NCBI RefSeq assembly: GCF_022829465.1
Contig: NZ_JAKSXZ010000110.1
Span: 372,001 to 436,000, forward strand
DNA length: 64,000 nt
Direction of reading: 5' to 3'
From: Methylobacterium sp. J-067
Lineage (GTDB): Bacteria; Pseudomonadota; Alphaproteobacteria; Rhizobiales; Beijerinckiaceae
This document shows positions 36,163-45,034 of the stretch, in pieces. The notes beneath the pieces are model-generated. The model was given only the letters and a program-made list of their open reading frames with translations, made no database searches and was not told the DNA's origin. The first letter of the stretch is position 1. The number at the start of each line of letters is the position of its first letter. Made by a program: the position numbers and the translations under genes.

Positions 36163-36223
36163 CCCCTCCGGCAGGGGGCTCCTAACTGCCGAACACGTTG
36201 AAGCCGTTGCGGCCCGGAAGACC

Positions 36224-37696
36224 ATGAACGCACCCGTTGACCCCAAGAAGCTGATCAAGGGCGGCCTGCACGACTGGGAAGTCGTGATCGGGATGGAAAT
36301 CCACGCCCAGGTGACCAGCAAGGCGAAGCTCTTCTCCGGCGCCGCGACGGCGTTCGGGGGCGAGCCTAACGACCACGTCTCGCTGGTCGATGCGGCGATG
36401 CCGGGCATGCTGCCGGTCATCAATCAGGAATGCGTCGCGCAAGCGGTGCGCACGGGGCTCGGCCTGAAGGCGCAGATCAACCTGCGCTCGGTGTTCGACC
36501 GGAAGAACTACTTCTACCCGGATCTTCCGCAGGGCTACCAGATCTCGCAGTACAAGGACCCCATCGTCGGCGAGGGCGAGGTTCTGGTGGACATGCCCGA
36601 CGGCACGTCCTTCACCGTGGGCATCGAGCGGCTTCACCTGGAGCAGGATGCCGGCAAGTCGCTGCACGATCAGGACCCGACCCGCAGCTTCGTGGACCTG
36701 AACCGCTCCGGCGTCGCCCTGATGGAGATCGTCTCCCGGCCGGACCTGCGCTCCTCCGAGGAGGCGAAGGCCTACGTGACGAAGCTGCGCACGATCCTGC
36801 GCTACCTCGGCACCTGCGACGGCGACATGGAGAAGGGCAACCTCCGCGCCGACGTGAACGTCTCCGTGCGCCGCCCCGGCGATCCCCTCGGCACGCGCTG
36901 CGAGATCAAGAACGTCAACTCGATTCGCTTCATCGGGCAGGCGGTGGAAACCGAGGCGCGCCGCCAGATCGCGATCCTCGAGGATGGCGGCAAGATCGAT
37001 CAGGAGACGCGCCTGTTCGATCCGGGCAAGGGCGAGACCCGCTCGATGCGCTCCAAGGAAGAGGCGCACGATTACCGCTACTTCCCCGATCCGGACCTGC
37101 TGCCGCTGGAATTTGAGCAGTCCTTCGTGGACGAACTCGCCAAGGGCCTGCCGGAACTGCCGGACGCCAAGAAGGCCCGCTTCGTCAAGGATTATGGGCT
37201 CTCGACCTACGACGCCGGCGTGCTCGTCGCCGAGCGGGCCTCCGCCGATTATTACGAGGCGGTCGCCAAGGGTCGCGACGGCAAGGCGGCAGCGAATTGG
37301 GTCATTAACGAGCTGTTCGGCCGCCTGAATAAGGAAAGCGTCGGCATCGAGCAGACGCCGGTTTCGGCCGACCAGCTCGGCGCCATCGTGGACCTGATCG
37401 GCGAGGGCGTGATCTCCGGCAAGATCGCCAAGGACCTGTTCGAGATTGTATGGACCGAGGGCGGCGACCCGCGCGCCATCGTGGACTCGCGCGGCATGAA
37501 ACAGGTGACGGACACCGGCGCCATCGAAGCCGCCGTGGACGAGATCATCGCCAAGAACCCCGACAAGGTCGCCCAGGCCAAGGAAAAGCCGACCCTGCTC
37601 GGCTGGTTCGTCGGCCAGACGATGAAGGCGACCGGCGGCAAGGCCAACCCGGCTGCCGTCAACGCCCTGCTGAAGGCGAAGCTCGGGATTGATTGA
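36224..37696 (+). CDS. gatB: Asp-tRNA(Asn)/Glu-tRNA(Gln) amidotransferase subunit B
   Basis: A 490-aa GatB, the subunit that activates and amidates the misacylated tRNA. Family blocks: [79 protein letters not shown], and the C-terminal YqeY-like tail ([19 protein letters not shown]). Start ATG at 36224 ([10 protein letters not shown]); a longer frame would run through the upstream membrane-protein gene. Confidence 0.96.
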   Translation: MNAPVDPKKLIKGGLHDWEVVIGMEIHAQVTSKAKLFSGAATAFGGEPNDHVSLVDAAMPGMLPVINQECVAQAVRTGLGLKAQINLRSVFDRKNYFYPDLPQGYQISQYKDPIVGEGEVLVDMPDGTSFTVGIERLHLEQDAGKSLHDQDPTRSFVDLNRSGVALMEIVSRPDLRSSEEAKAYVTKLRTILRYLGTCDGDMEKGNLRADVNVSVRRPGDPLGTRCEIKNVNSIRFIGQAVETEARRQIAILEDGGKIDQETRLFDPGKGETRSMRSKEEAHDYRYFPDPDLLPLEFEQSFVDELAKGLPELPDAKKARFVKDYGLSTYDAGVLVAERASADYYEAVAKGRDGKAAANWVINELFGRLNKESVGIEQTPVSADQLGAIVDLIGEGVISGKIAKDLFEIVWTEGGDPRAIVDSRGMKQVTDTGAIEAAVDEIIAKNPDKVAQAKEKPTLLGWFVGQTMKATGGKANPAAVNALLKAKLGID

Positions 37697-37725
37697 GCGG
37701 CAGGTCGCGATCCAGGGCGGCGGCG

Positions 37726-37746
37726 ACTGCCGGTCACACCGGCAGT
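37726..37746. terminator. Hairpin between convergent gatB and Lrp-type genes
   Basis: ACTGCCGGT (37726-37734) and ACCGGCAGT (37738-37746) form a perfect 9-bp stem with a 3-base loop at the junction of convergent genes. The stem overlaps the end of the Lrp-type gene. No T-run, so termination is inferred from position. Confidence 0.4.
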
Positions 37747-38201
37747 ACGTTCGTGTACTTCACCTGTCCCAGGGCGAAGCTCGACTCGATGGAGCCGACG
37801 CCGCCCAGCCGTGTGAGCTTGTCCTTGAGGAAGCGCTCGTAGGCGGCGAGATCGGGCACCACGACCCGCACAAGGTAGTCGTGCCGCCCGGTCATCAAGT
37901 AGCACTCCACCACCTCCGGCCAGCGGGCCACGGCCTCCGCGAAGCGGTCGAGCTCCTCCTCGCGCTGCCGTTCGAGCTTCACCGAGGCGAAGACCGAGAT
38001 CGGAAGGCCGACCCGCGCCTGATCGACTAGGGCGACGTAGCCCTTCAGGATGCCCGCCTCCTCCAGCAGCCGGATGCGCCGCAGGGTGGGGGAGGGTGAG
38101 AGCCCGACCCGTTCGGCGAGGTCCTGCACCGTGATCCGCCCATCCCGCTGCAATTCGGCGAGGATCTTGCGGTCGATGGTATCTATCGCGCGTTCTGGCA
38201 T
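37734..38201 (-). CDS. Lrp/AsnC family transcriptional regulator
   Basis: A 155-aa regulator. The N-terminal helix-turn-helix is IDTIDRKILAELQRDGR with LAERVGLSPSPTLRRIRLLE; the C-terminal RAM/AsnC effector domain contains VVECYLMTGRHDYLVRVVVP. It diverges from the E1-type 2-oxoacid dehydrogenase gene and most likely controls it in response to an amino acid, as in mdeR-mdeB of Pseudomonas. Confidence 0.93.
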   Translation of the reverse strand: MPERAIDTIDRKILAELQRDGRITVQDLAERVGLSPSPTLRRIRLLEEAGILKGYVALVDQARVGLPISVFASVKLERQREEELDRFAEAVARWPEVVECYLMTGRHDYLVRVVVPDLAAYERFLKDKLTRLGGVGSIESSFALGQVKYTNVLPV

Positions 38202-38324
38202 TTTCTGCTGTCCACGGCCGCAATCTTAGCGGGATCGGCCAAAAAAATATGGCTGCGGAGCGGAATTGGCAATTCCTGCCGTTGGCCTCATGCGATGCTG
38301 GTACATCTGCCGAAGAGACCGCCG

Positions 38325-40742
38325 ATGTCCCCCGCCATTTCGCCCGAAGCCACCCACGCCGATCCGCGCCTGCCCTTCCTCGGCGAGCTCGAGCGCCGGG
38401 CCCTGTGGCTGTCCACGTGGATGATCCACAACGCCAACCACATCCGTCCGAACCACGACGGAATGAAGGTCGGCGGGCATCAGGCCTCGTCTGCCTCCAT
38501 GGCGACCATCCTCACGGCGCTCTACTTCGCCGCGCTTCGGCCCGAGGACCGGGTGGCGGTGAAGCCCCATGCCGGGCCGGTCTTCCACGCCCTGCAATAC
38601 CTCGCCGGGCGCCAGACCCGCGAGAAGATGGAGAATTTCCGCGGCTTCGGCGGCGTGCAATCCTACCCGTCCCGCACCAAGGACACCGACGACGTCGATT
38701 TCTCCACTGGCTCGGTCGGCCTCGGCGTCGCGCAGACGCTGTTCGGCTCGTTGGTGCAGGATTACGTCCGCGCCCACGGCTGGGGCCTGGACAAGCCGGA
38801 GGGCCGCATGGTCGCCCTCGTCGGTGATGCGGAGATGGACGAGGGCAACATCTTCGAGGCCCTGATGGAGGGCTGGAAGCACGGCCTGCGCCGGACGTGG
38901 TGGATCATCGACTACAACCGCCAGAGCCTGGACGCGGTGATCCGCGAAGGCCTGTACAGCCGCTTCGAGGAGATCTTCCGCTCCTTCGGCTGGGACGTGG
39001 TCGTCCTGAAATACGGGTGCCTGATGGATGCGGCCTTCGCCGAGCCCGGGGGCGAGAGCCTGCGCCGCTGGATCGACACCGCGCCGAACCAGCTCTACGC
39101 GGCCCTGACGTTCCAGGGCGGCGCGGCGTGGCGCAAGCGCCTGAACCAGGACCTCGCCAACGAGCCTGACGCCCTGGCCCTGGTCGCCCGCCGCGACGAC
39201 GACGAACTCGCCGCGCTGATGGGCAACCTCGGCGGGCACGACATGGTGAATTTGCTGAAGGCCTTCGAGGCGGCCGACAACGACCGCCCGACCGTCTTCA
39301 TCGCCTACACCGTGAAGGGCTACGGCCTGCCGCTCGCCGGCCACAAGGACAACCATTCCGGCCTCCTCACCCCCGCGCAGACCGAGCTGTTCCGCGAGAA
39401 GGTCGGCGTCCGCGCCGGCCACGAATGGGAGCCCTTCGAGGGCGCGCAGATGCCGGAGGCGGATCTGCGCCGCTTCATCGAGCATTCGCCGTTCTTCTCG
39501 GCGGGGCCGCGCCGCTACTCGGCGCCGAAGCTGCCAGTGCCGGCGGATTTCCCGTGCCCGCGCCAGCCGAGCCTTTCCACGCAGGCCGGCTTCGGCCTGA
39601 TCCTCAACGAACTCGGCAAGCAGGAGACGCCGCTCGCCGAGCGTATCGTCACCACCTCGCCGGACGTGACCGTCTCGACCAATCTCGGCGGCTGGGTGAA
39701 CCGGCGCGGCCTGTTCGCGAAACAGGAAATGCGGGACCTGTTCAAGTCCGAACGCATCCCCTCGACCTTCAACTGGGATTTCTCGACGAAGGGCCAGCAC
39801 ATGGAACTGGGCATCGCGGAGATGAACCTGTTCCTGCTGCTCTCGGCGCTCGGCCTGTCCGACCGGCTGTTCGGCGAGCGGCTGATTCCCATCGGGACGC
39901 TGTACGATCCCTTCATCTGCCGGGGCCTCGATGCCCTCAATTACGCCTGCTACCAGGATGCCCGCTTCATCATCGGCTCCACCCCCTCGGGCGTGACGCT
40001 GGCGCCGGAAGGCGGCGCGCACCAGTCGATCAACACGCCGCTGATCGGCATGGCGCAGGATGGGCTGCTGACCTTCGAGCCGGCCTTCGTCGACGAGCTT
40101 TCCGTCATCATGGGCCACGCCTTCGATTACGTGCAGCGCGACGGGAAGGAGGGTGGTTCCGTCTACCTCCGGCTCTCCACCCGCAGCCTCGCCCAACCTC
40201 AGCGTGAGATGAGCCCTGCGCTGAAGCACGGGATCATCGAGGGCGCCTATTGGCTGCGCGAGCCCGGACCGAACGCCGACCTCATCGTCGCCGTGACGGG
40301 CGCGCCGACGCCCGAGGCGATCGAGGCGGTGGGCCTGATGGCCGAGGACCGCCGCGACATCGGCCTCCTCGCCGTGACCTCCTACGACCGGCTCAATGCC
40401 GGATGGTCGGCGGCCCAGCGCGCCCGCGAGTCGGGGGACCGGGAGGCCCGCTCGCATATCGAGGACCTTCTCGACGGCCTGCCGCCCCATTGCCGGCTCG
40501 TGACCGTGGTCGATGGGCACCCGGCGACGCTGGGTTGGCTCGGTGCGGTCCACGGCCACCGCACCCGCGCCCTCGGCATCGAGCGATTCGGGCAAACGGG
40601 CACCGTCGCAGACCTGTACCGCCATTACGGAATCGATGCGGAGGGCATCGTCGCCGCCGCCGGAGCCCTGTCGCCGGAGAAGCCGATCCGCTCGCGGGGC
40701 TACGGCCACCGCATCGGGCGCGGCACCCCTTTCCACGCCTGA
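38325..40742 (+). CDS. Homodimeric-type 2-oxoacid dehydrogenase E1 (AceE/MdeB-like)
   Basis: Thiamine-diphosphate enzyme of about 805 aa, close to pyruvate dehydrogenase E1 (AceE). The ThDP/Mg motif is VALVGDAEMDEGNIFEALME followed by DYNRQSLD (about 165-205); FIAYTVKGYGLPLAGHKDNH, TSPDVTVSTNLGGWVN and LAPEGGAHQSINTPL are AceE family blocks. No E2 or E3 gene is adjacent, and an Lrp regulator is divergent; this matches mdeR-mdeB, where MdeB is a 2-oxobutyrate dehydrogenase E1 in methionine catabolism. Start ATG at 38325 (MSPAISP) preferred because of AAGAGA upstream; ATG 38295 also possible. Substrate between pyruvate and 2-oxobutyrate not resolved. Confidence 0.87.
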   Translation: MSPAISPEATHADPRLPFLGELERRALWLSTWMIHNANHIRPNHDGMKVGGHQASSASMATILTALYFAALRPEDRVAVKPHAGPVFHALQYLAGRQTREKMENFRGFGGVQSYPSRTKDTDDVDFSTGSVGLGVAQTLFGSLVQDYVRAHGWGLDKPEGRMVALVGDAEMDEGNIFEALMEGWKHGLRRTWWIIDYNRQSLDAVIREGLYSRFEEIFRSFGWDVVVLKYGCLMDAAFAEPGGESLRRWIDTAPNQLYAALTFQGGAAWRKRLNQDLANEPDALALVARRDDDELAALMGNLGGHDMVNLLKAFEAADNDRPTVFIAYTVKGYGLPLAGHKDNHSGLLTPAQTELFREKVGVRAGHEWEPFEGAQMPEADLRRFIEHSPFFSAGPRRYSAPKLPVPADFPCPRQPSLSTQAGFGLILNELGKQETPLAERIVTTSPDVTVSTNLGGWVNRRGLFAKQEMRDLFKSERIPSTFNWDFSTKGQHMELGIAEMNLFLLLSALGLSDRLFGERLIPIGTLYDPFICRGLDALNYACYQDARFIIGSTPSGVTLAPEGGAHQSINTPLIGMAQDGLLTFEPAFVDELSVIMGHAFDYVQRDGKEGGSVYLRLSTRSLAQPQREMSPALKHGIIEGAYWLREPGPNADLIVAVTGAPTPEAIEAVGLMAEDRRDIGLLAVTSYDRLNAGWSAAQRARESGDREARSHIEDLLDGLPPHCRLVTVVDGHPATLGWLGAVHGHRTRALGIERFGQTGTVADLYRHYGIDAEGIVAAAGALSPEKPIRSRGYGHRIGRGTPFHA

Positions 40743-40919
40743 GCCATGCACTGGAAGCCGGGCGCCCTGCGGTGCCTGGCTGTTTTCCCGTCAGGCGACG
40801 GCATCCTTTCCGCGCGGCGCCCATAGCCTGTTCATCGTCATCGCGTTAGATCGCCTTACGACCAGGGGTTGAGGTGCCGAGGAATTCGGCGGCGCCGGAT
40901 CCCTGCCGGAGCGGTAGCG

Positions 40920-41396
40920 ATGAGAAAGACGAAGCCGAAGCAATCCACCCCCGTCGATCATGGTATCGGCAGCCGGATCGCGCTCCTGCGCACCGCCAAT
41001 GGACTGAGCCAGTCGCAGCTTGCCGAAGCGCTGGGGATCAGCTTCCAGCAGGTTCAGAAGTACGAGGCCGGCAAGAACCGCGTCGGCGCCGGACGCCTTC
41101 AGGCCATCGCCGACCGGCTTGGCGTCTCCGTCGCGACCTTTTTCGAGGACACGACCCAGCCGCCGCCCGACGACGCCATCGAGATGCTGCTGCACAGCGA
41201 CGGGGCCATCGACCTGCTGCGCGCCTACGCCACGATCACCGACGAAGAGGTGCGCCGGAGCATCCTCACGATGGTGAAGGCGATGCTGCGCGTCTCCAAG
41301 GCCACGACGTCCGGCGCCGAGGAAGAGACGGCCAAGGCCCCCGCGACGAAGGCCGAGGCCGCCGAGGTGCGCGCGGAGAAGCCGGCCGCGCACTGA
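40920..41396 (+). CDS. XRE-family helix-turn-helix regulator
   Basis: A 158-aa protein. The Cro/C1-type helix-turn-helix is IGSRIALLRTANGLSQSQLA followed by GISFQQVQKYEAGKNRVGAG (about 13-60). The C-terminal part has an alanine/lysine/glutamate-rich tail (KATTSGAEEETAKAPATKAE). Such solitary alphaproteobacterial XRE proteins often act in stress or cell-cycle control. Start ATG at 40920 (MRKTKPKQ). Convergent with rsmD. Confidence 0.9.
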   Translation: MRKTKPKQSTPVDHGIGSRIALLRTANGLSQSQLAEALGISFQQVQKYEAGKNRVGAGRLQAIADRLGVSVATFFEDTTQPPPDDAIEMLLHSDGAIDLLRAYATITDEEVRRSILTMVKAMLRVSKATTSGAEEETAKAPATKAEAAEVRAEKPAAH

Positions 41397-41403
41397 GCGC
41401 GGG

Positions 41404-41961
41404 CTACGCCGCGTAGCGCGCGATCGTCACCGCCGTGTCGCCGTAGACCCGCCGTTCGAGTTCGGTGAAGCCCGGCGGCAGCGCCAACGTTTCCGAGGCG
41501 ACCTCCTCCACCACGGCGAGGGCATCGTCGGTCAGCCAGCCTCCGGCAGCAGCGCTGGCCAGAGCCGCCGGGGCCAAGTCCTTGCCGTAGGGCGGATCGC
41601 AGAACAGCAGCGAGAATCGCCCCGCCGGCCCTGCAGGGCCGAGCTTCGTCGCATCGCGCCGGAACAGGCGGGTGATGCCCTCGGCCCCGAACGCCTCAAT
41701 GTTCGCGCGGATCACGCTGCGCGCCTCGGTGCCCTCATCGACGAGGAGCGCGTAGGACGCCCCCCGCGACAGGGCCTCGAACCCGAGGGCGCCCGTCCCG
41801 CTGAACAGGTCGAGCACCCGCGCGCCCTCCACGGCATCGTCGTAGCCATGCGTCAGCACGTTGAACAACGATTCGCGCAGGCGGTCGGAGGTCGGACGGA
41901 TAGAGTCCGTCCGAGGGGTGGCAAGACGCCGCCCGCGCCACTGCCCGCCGACGATCCGCAT
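41404..41961 (-). CDS. rsmD: 16S rRNA (guanine966-N2)-methyltransferase RsmD
   Basis: A 185-aa SAM-dependent methyltransferase. MRIVGGQWRGRRLATP and SIRPTSDRLRESLFNVL are diagnostic at the N-terminus; VLDLFSGTGALGFEALSRGA is the SAM site and FCDPPYGKDL is the catalytic DPPY block. Twelve bases downstream of the pseudouridine synthase on the same strand, an rRNA-modification pair. Confidence 0.95.
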   Translation of the reverse strand: MRIVGGQWRGRRLATPRTDSIRPTSDRLRESLFNVLTHGYDDAVEGARVLDLFSGTGALGFEALSRGASYALLVDEGTEARSVIRANIEAFGAEGITRLFRRDATKLGPAGPAGRFSLLFCDPPYGKDLAPAALASAAAGGWLTDDALAVVEEVASETLALPPGFTELERRVYGDTAVTIARYAA

Positions 41962-41972
41962 GGACGCCGGCC

Positions 41973-43874
41973 TTAGCGGGTGCCGCGCGGCGGACGTCCG
42001 CCGCCCTTCGACCCGCCGGGCTTGCCGCCGCCGGGACGGCTTCCGCCCGGCTTGAACCCGCCGGCCTTGAACCCGCCGCCGCCCGGCTTGCCACCGCGAC
42101 CGGCCGCGCCACCCGGCTTGCCCCCGCCGGGACGGCCACCGCCGCCGAAGGACTTGCCCGCCGGGCGATCCCCGAACGACTTGCCGGCCGGGCGTTCCCC
42201 AAAGGACTTGCCCGCCGGACGATCCCCGAAGGATTTTGCCGGCCCGCCGGAGCGGCCCTTGAAGCCCTCGCCCTCGGGGCGCGGTGCGCGACGCTCGCCG
42301 CGCTGCCCGCCGCCCTCGTTGCGGTCGAAGGAGCGTCCGCGCGGCGGGGCTCCCCCCTCGCGGCGCGGGCCGTTGCCCCGGAAGCCCGAGTTCTCGCCCT
42401 CCTCGCGGGGACGCGACGCCCTCGGCGGACGGGCGCCCGTCGGCCGGTCCTGTACGCGCGGGGCGCGCTCGTCGCGACGTCCCTCGAAGCTGGCCCCGGC
42501 GGGAGGGGCCTTCGAGTAGCGGCGGCGGGGCTCCTCCCGCGCGGCGGGCTGGGCGGGGGTGGGCGACAGCCGCTCCACCAGCACCCGCCGGTCGCCGGAC
42601 TTGATGGCGCCGACGCGCTCGCGGCCGCGCTCGGCCGCCTGCGCTTGATCGATACGCGGATCGGCGCCACGCCGGGGCGGACGGCCGGGCTTGTAGGGCC
42701 CGTCATTCGGCGCTTCGTCCCGCCATACGGAGCGCTGCGGGTTAGGGCCGGAACCGCCGGTCGAAACCCGCTGCGGGGCGGGTCGTGCGGGCGCGCGGCG
42801 ATCCTGGCGCTTGCCCTGGTCGGCGTCCGAGCGGGCGGGCTTGGCCGCGCCGCCGAAGGCCGCAATGGGCTCGCGCACCGGGCTCTCGAAATCGACGCCG
42901 GCCTGCTCCGACAGGGTCTTGCCGAGCTGATCCTTGAGGACGCGGGTGCGCACCTCCTCCACCAGCCCGACTTCGAGGTCGCCGAGCTGGAACGGCCCGA
43001 ACGACATGCGGATGAGCCGGTTCACCTGCAGGCCGAGATGTTCGAGGATCCGCTTGACCTCGCGGTTCTTGCCCTCGCGCAGGCCGAGCGTCAGCCACAG
43101 ATTGTCGCCCTGGACGCGGTCGAGGGTGGCTTCGATGGGCCCGTATTCCATGCCGTCGATGGTCACGCCCTTGGAGAGGCGGTCGAGTTGCGCCTGATCG
43201 GTGTCGCCGTGGGCGCGGACGCGGTAGCGGCGCAGCCAGCCCGTGTCGGGATGGGCGATGACCTTGGCGAGGCCGCCGTCATTCGTCAGGAGCAGCAGCC
43301 CCTCGGTGTTGATGTCGAGGCGGCCGACGGCCACGACGCGGGGCAAATCCTCGGGCAGGACCTGGAACACGGTCTGCCGACCCTCGGGGTCGCGGGCGGT
43401 GGTCACGAGGCCGCGCGGCTTGTGGAAGATCCACAGCCGGGTGCGCTCGCGGGCGGGCATGGGCTCGCCGTCCACTACGATGCTGTCGTCGTCGGTGACG
43501 TTGAGGGCGGGCGAATCGATCACCGCGCCATTCACGCTCACGCGGCCGGCGAGAATCATCGCCTCCGCGTCGCGCCGGGAGGCGAGACCCGCCCGCGCGA
43601 TGGCCTTCGCGATCCGCTCGCCCGCGAAGCCGTTCTCCGGCTCGTCCTCGGCAGCTGTCGTCTCGTCGGTGGGAGCAGCCGGCGCAGCGGCGCGGCGCTT
43701 CATCGTGGCATCGCCGGAGGGGGCGGAGCGGCTCTTGCCGCGCGGCGCCTTCTCCTCCGCGAGATCCTTGGCGCTGCCCGCATCGGTGGACGGCTGCCAG
43801 GAAGCCTCGCGCTCTTTCGATTGCGCGTCGTCCCGGTCCTTGCCCGGGTTTTCGTCGTTTGGAATGTCGGTCAT
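41973..43874 (-). CDS. RluB-type pseudouridine synthase with long Arg/Gly/Pro-rich tail
   Basis: A 633-aa protein. An acidic/Lys-rich N-terminal extension (about 1-85) precedes an S4 RNA-binding domain (RIAKAIARAGLASRRDAEAM) and the RsuA/RluB catalytic domain (VVAVGRLDINTEGLLLLTND with the catalytic Asp in GRLD; EGKNREVKRILEHLGLQVNR). It modifies 23S or 16S rRNA uridine. From about residue 345 to the end the sequence is low-complexity, basic and disordered-looking, with tandem KSFGDRPAG units and Gly-Lys-Pro runs. Such tails occur in related alphaproteobacterial enzymes, but this one nearly doubles the length. Confidence 0.87.
   Translation of the reverse strand: MTDIPNDENPGKDRDDAQSKEREASWQPSTDAGSAKDLAEEKAPRGKSRSAPSGDATMKRRAAAPAAPTDETTAAEDEPENGFAGERIAKAIARAGLASRRDAEAMILAGRVSVNGAVIDSPALNVTDDDSIVVDGEPMPARERTRLWIFHKPRGLVTTARDPEGRQTVFQVLPEDLPRVVAVGRLDINTEGLLLLTNDGGLAKVIAHPDTGWLRRYRVRAHGDTDQAQLDRLSKGVTIDGMEYGPIEATLDRVQGDNLWLTLGLREGKNREVKRILEHLGLQVNRLIRMSFGPFQLGDLEVGLVEEVRTRVLKDQLGKTLSEQAGVDFESPVREPIAAFGGAAKPARSDADQGKRQDRRAPARPAPQRVSTGGSGPNPQRSVWRDEAPNDGPYKPGRPPRRGADPRIDQAQAAERGRERVGAIKSGDRRVLVERLSPTPAQPAAREEPRRRYSKAPPAGASFEGRRDERAPRVQDRPTGARPPRASRPREEGENSGFRGNGPRREGGAPPRGRSFDRNEGGGQRGERRAPRPEGEGFKGRSGGPAKSFGDRPAGKSFGERPAGKSFGDRPAGKSFGGGGRPGGGKPGGAAGRGGKPGGGGFKAGGFKPGGSRPGGGKPGGSKGGGRPPRGTR
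42145..42238 (-). repeat. Tandem 27-base repeats encoding KSFGDRPAG in the synthase tail
   Basis: Three full and one partial copy of a 9-residue unit (KSFGDRPAG, KSFGERPAG, KSFGDRPAG, KSFGGGG). The copies differ by a few silent and missense bases. They encode part of the basic disordered tail. Confidence 0.85.
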
Positions 43875-43975
43875 TGGCGGCCCATAGCAGAGCCGCCCCT
43901 CTCAGGCGAGACCGCCGGAGGCATCTGGCGGGCGAGGATACGCAATCGCCCGGCCGGATCGCTTATCTGAGTTTG

Positions 43976-44152
43976 TTACAGCCTGGGCGAACGCCCACGC
44001 ATCACGCCGAACACGGCGGAGATCAGGAACAGGGCAATCGCGACGAAAAACACGAGCTTGGCTGCTTCGACGGCCGTGCCGGCGATGCCGCCGAAACCCA
44101 GGAGGGCTGCCACGAGGGCGACGACGAGAAAGGTTATGGCCCAGCCGATCAT
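43976..44152 (-). CDS. DUF1328 small membrane protein
   Basis: A 58-aa two-helix membrane protein: [20 protein letters not shown], then [20 protein letters not shown] and a short basic end (VMRGRSPRL). This is the DUF1328/YtjA pattern; the family's role is unknown. The start is the ATG at 44150-44152. It lies beside a CsbD gene on the same strand, another small stress-linked protein. Confidence 0.85.
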   Translation of the reverse strand: MIGWAITFLVVALVAALLGFGGIAGTAVEAAKLVFFVAIALFLISAVFGVMRGRSPRL

Positions 44153-44267
44153 GGGAAACTCCTACGCCGTGGGGCAGTGCAATACCCTCACGGTACCGCA
44201 TCTATCGAAGACAATACGGCCCGGCAGCGGACGCTTCAATGAAACCACGCGCCGGGCCGCCGATGGA

Positions 44268-44459
44268 TCAGAGCTTGTCGGTGGCCGACTTGACGGTATC
44301 CTTGGCGTCGCCGACCGTGCTCTGGGTCTTGCCCTTGAGCTCCTGGGCGGCGCCGTCTGTCTTCATCTTGTCGTTGTTGGTGGCGTCGCCGATGCCCTGC
44401 TTGGCCTTGCCAACCAGCTCGTTGGCCGCGCCCTTGATCTTGTCAGTGGTGCTGCTCAT
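44268..44459 (-). CDS. CsbD family stress-response protein
   Basis: A 63-aa hydrophilic protein: [40 protein letters not shown], ending [11 protein letters not shown]. CsbD proteins are induced in general stress; molecular role unknown. Start ATG at 44457-44459; a longer in-frame start at 44558 lies in the intergenic region and is unlikely. In the same direction as DUF1328, 115 bases upstream of it. Confidence 0.88.
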   Translation of the reverse strand: MSSTTDKIKGAANELVGKAKQGIGDATNNDKMKTDGAAQELKGKTQSTVGDAKDTVKSATDKL

Positions 44460-44575
44460 GGCGTCACTCCATTCTGTCTTGTTACGGCATAGCCGCGTCG
44501 GACCAGTAACGGGCATGCATCCAGGAATGTTCCGCTTGTTAACATCTTCGATGATCACGAAGATCGGAGCGCCGT

Positions 44576-45034
44576 GTGTCGCTCAGTGATGGAACGGCGC
44601 CGTTCGATCTGGCTTTCGCGGCCGCCCGCCGAGCGGCGGAGGAGGGGGAGGTGCCGGTCGGCGCGGCCGTCGTGAAGGACGGGCGGGTGGTCGCCGTGGC
44701 GCACAATCGGCCGAAGGCTTTGCGCGACCCCACGGCCCATGCGGAGATCCTGGCGATCCGCGCGGCCTGCCTCGCGCTCGATGACGAGCGCCTGTCGGGC
44801 TGCGATCTCTACGTGACGCTGGAACCCTGCCCGATGTGCGCGGGCGCGATCTCCTTCGCCCGGATCCGCCGCCTGTATTACGGCGCCCTCGATCCGAAGG
44901 GGGGCGGGGTGGAGCACGGGCCGCGTGTGTTCAACCAGCCGACCTGCCACCACGCGCCGGAGGTCTATGGTGGCTTCCGCGAGGGCGAGGCCGCCACGAT
45001 GCTGCGCGACTTCTTCGCCGCGCGGCGCGATTAG
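44576..45034 (+). CDS. tadA: tRNA-specific adenosine deaminase TadA
   Basis: A 152-aa zinc deaminase that converts adenosine-34 of tRNA-Arg to inosine. Zinc ligands and catalytic Glu are in TAHAEI (His55, Glu57) and [10 protein letters not shown] (Cys85, Cys88). [19 protein letters not shown] precedes them. Start GTG at 44576. Its last 4 bases overlap the convergent outer-membrane protein gene. Confidence 0.92.
   Translation: MSLSDGTAPFDLAFAAARRAAEEGEVPVGAAVVKDGRVVAVAHNRPKALRDPTAHAEILAIRAACLALDDERLSGCDLYVTLEPCPMCAGAISFARIRRLYYGALDPKGGGVEHGPRVFNQPTCHHAPEVYGGFREGEAATMLRDFFAARRD

Noticed and set aside
38226..40751. An 841-residue minus-strand frame opposite the AceE-like gene
   Set aside because: Low-complexity His/Arg/Glu/Ala composition without motifs; the plus strand encodes the complete E1 enzyme.
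41403..41417. GCTACGC-C-GCGTAGC palindrome at the end of rsmD as a terminator
   Set aside because: It has a one-base loop, lies in coding sequence and lacks a T-run, so I did not list it.
42145..42238. Tandem repeats as a possible CRISPR array
   Set aside because: The 27-base units are contiguous, in frame and coding, with no spacers.
43902..44201. A 99-residue minus-strand frame overlapping the DUF1328 gene
   Set aside because: A different frame of the same strand gives the recognisable two-helix DUF1328 protein; this one is Arg-rich nonsense.
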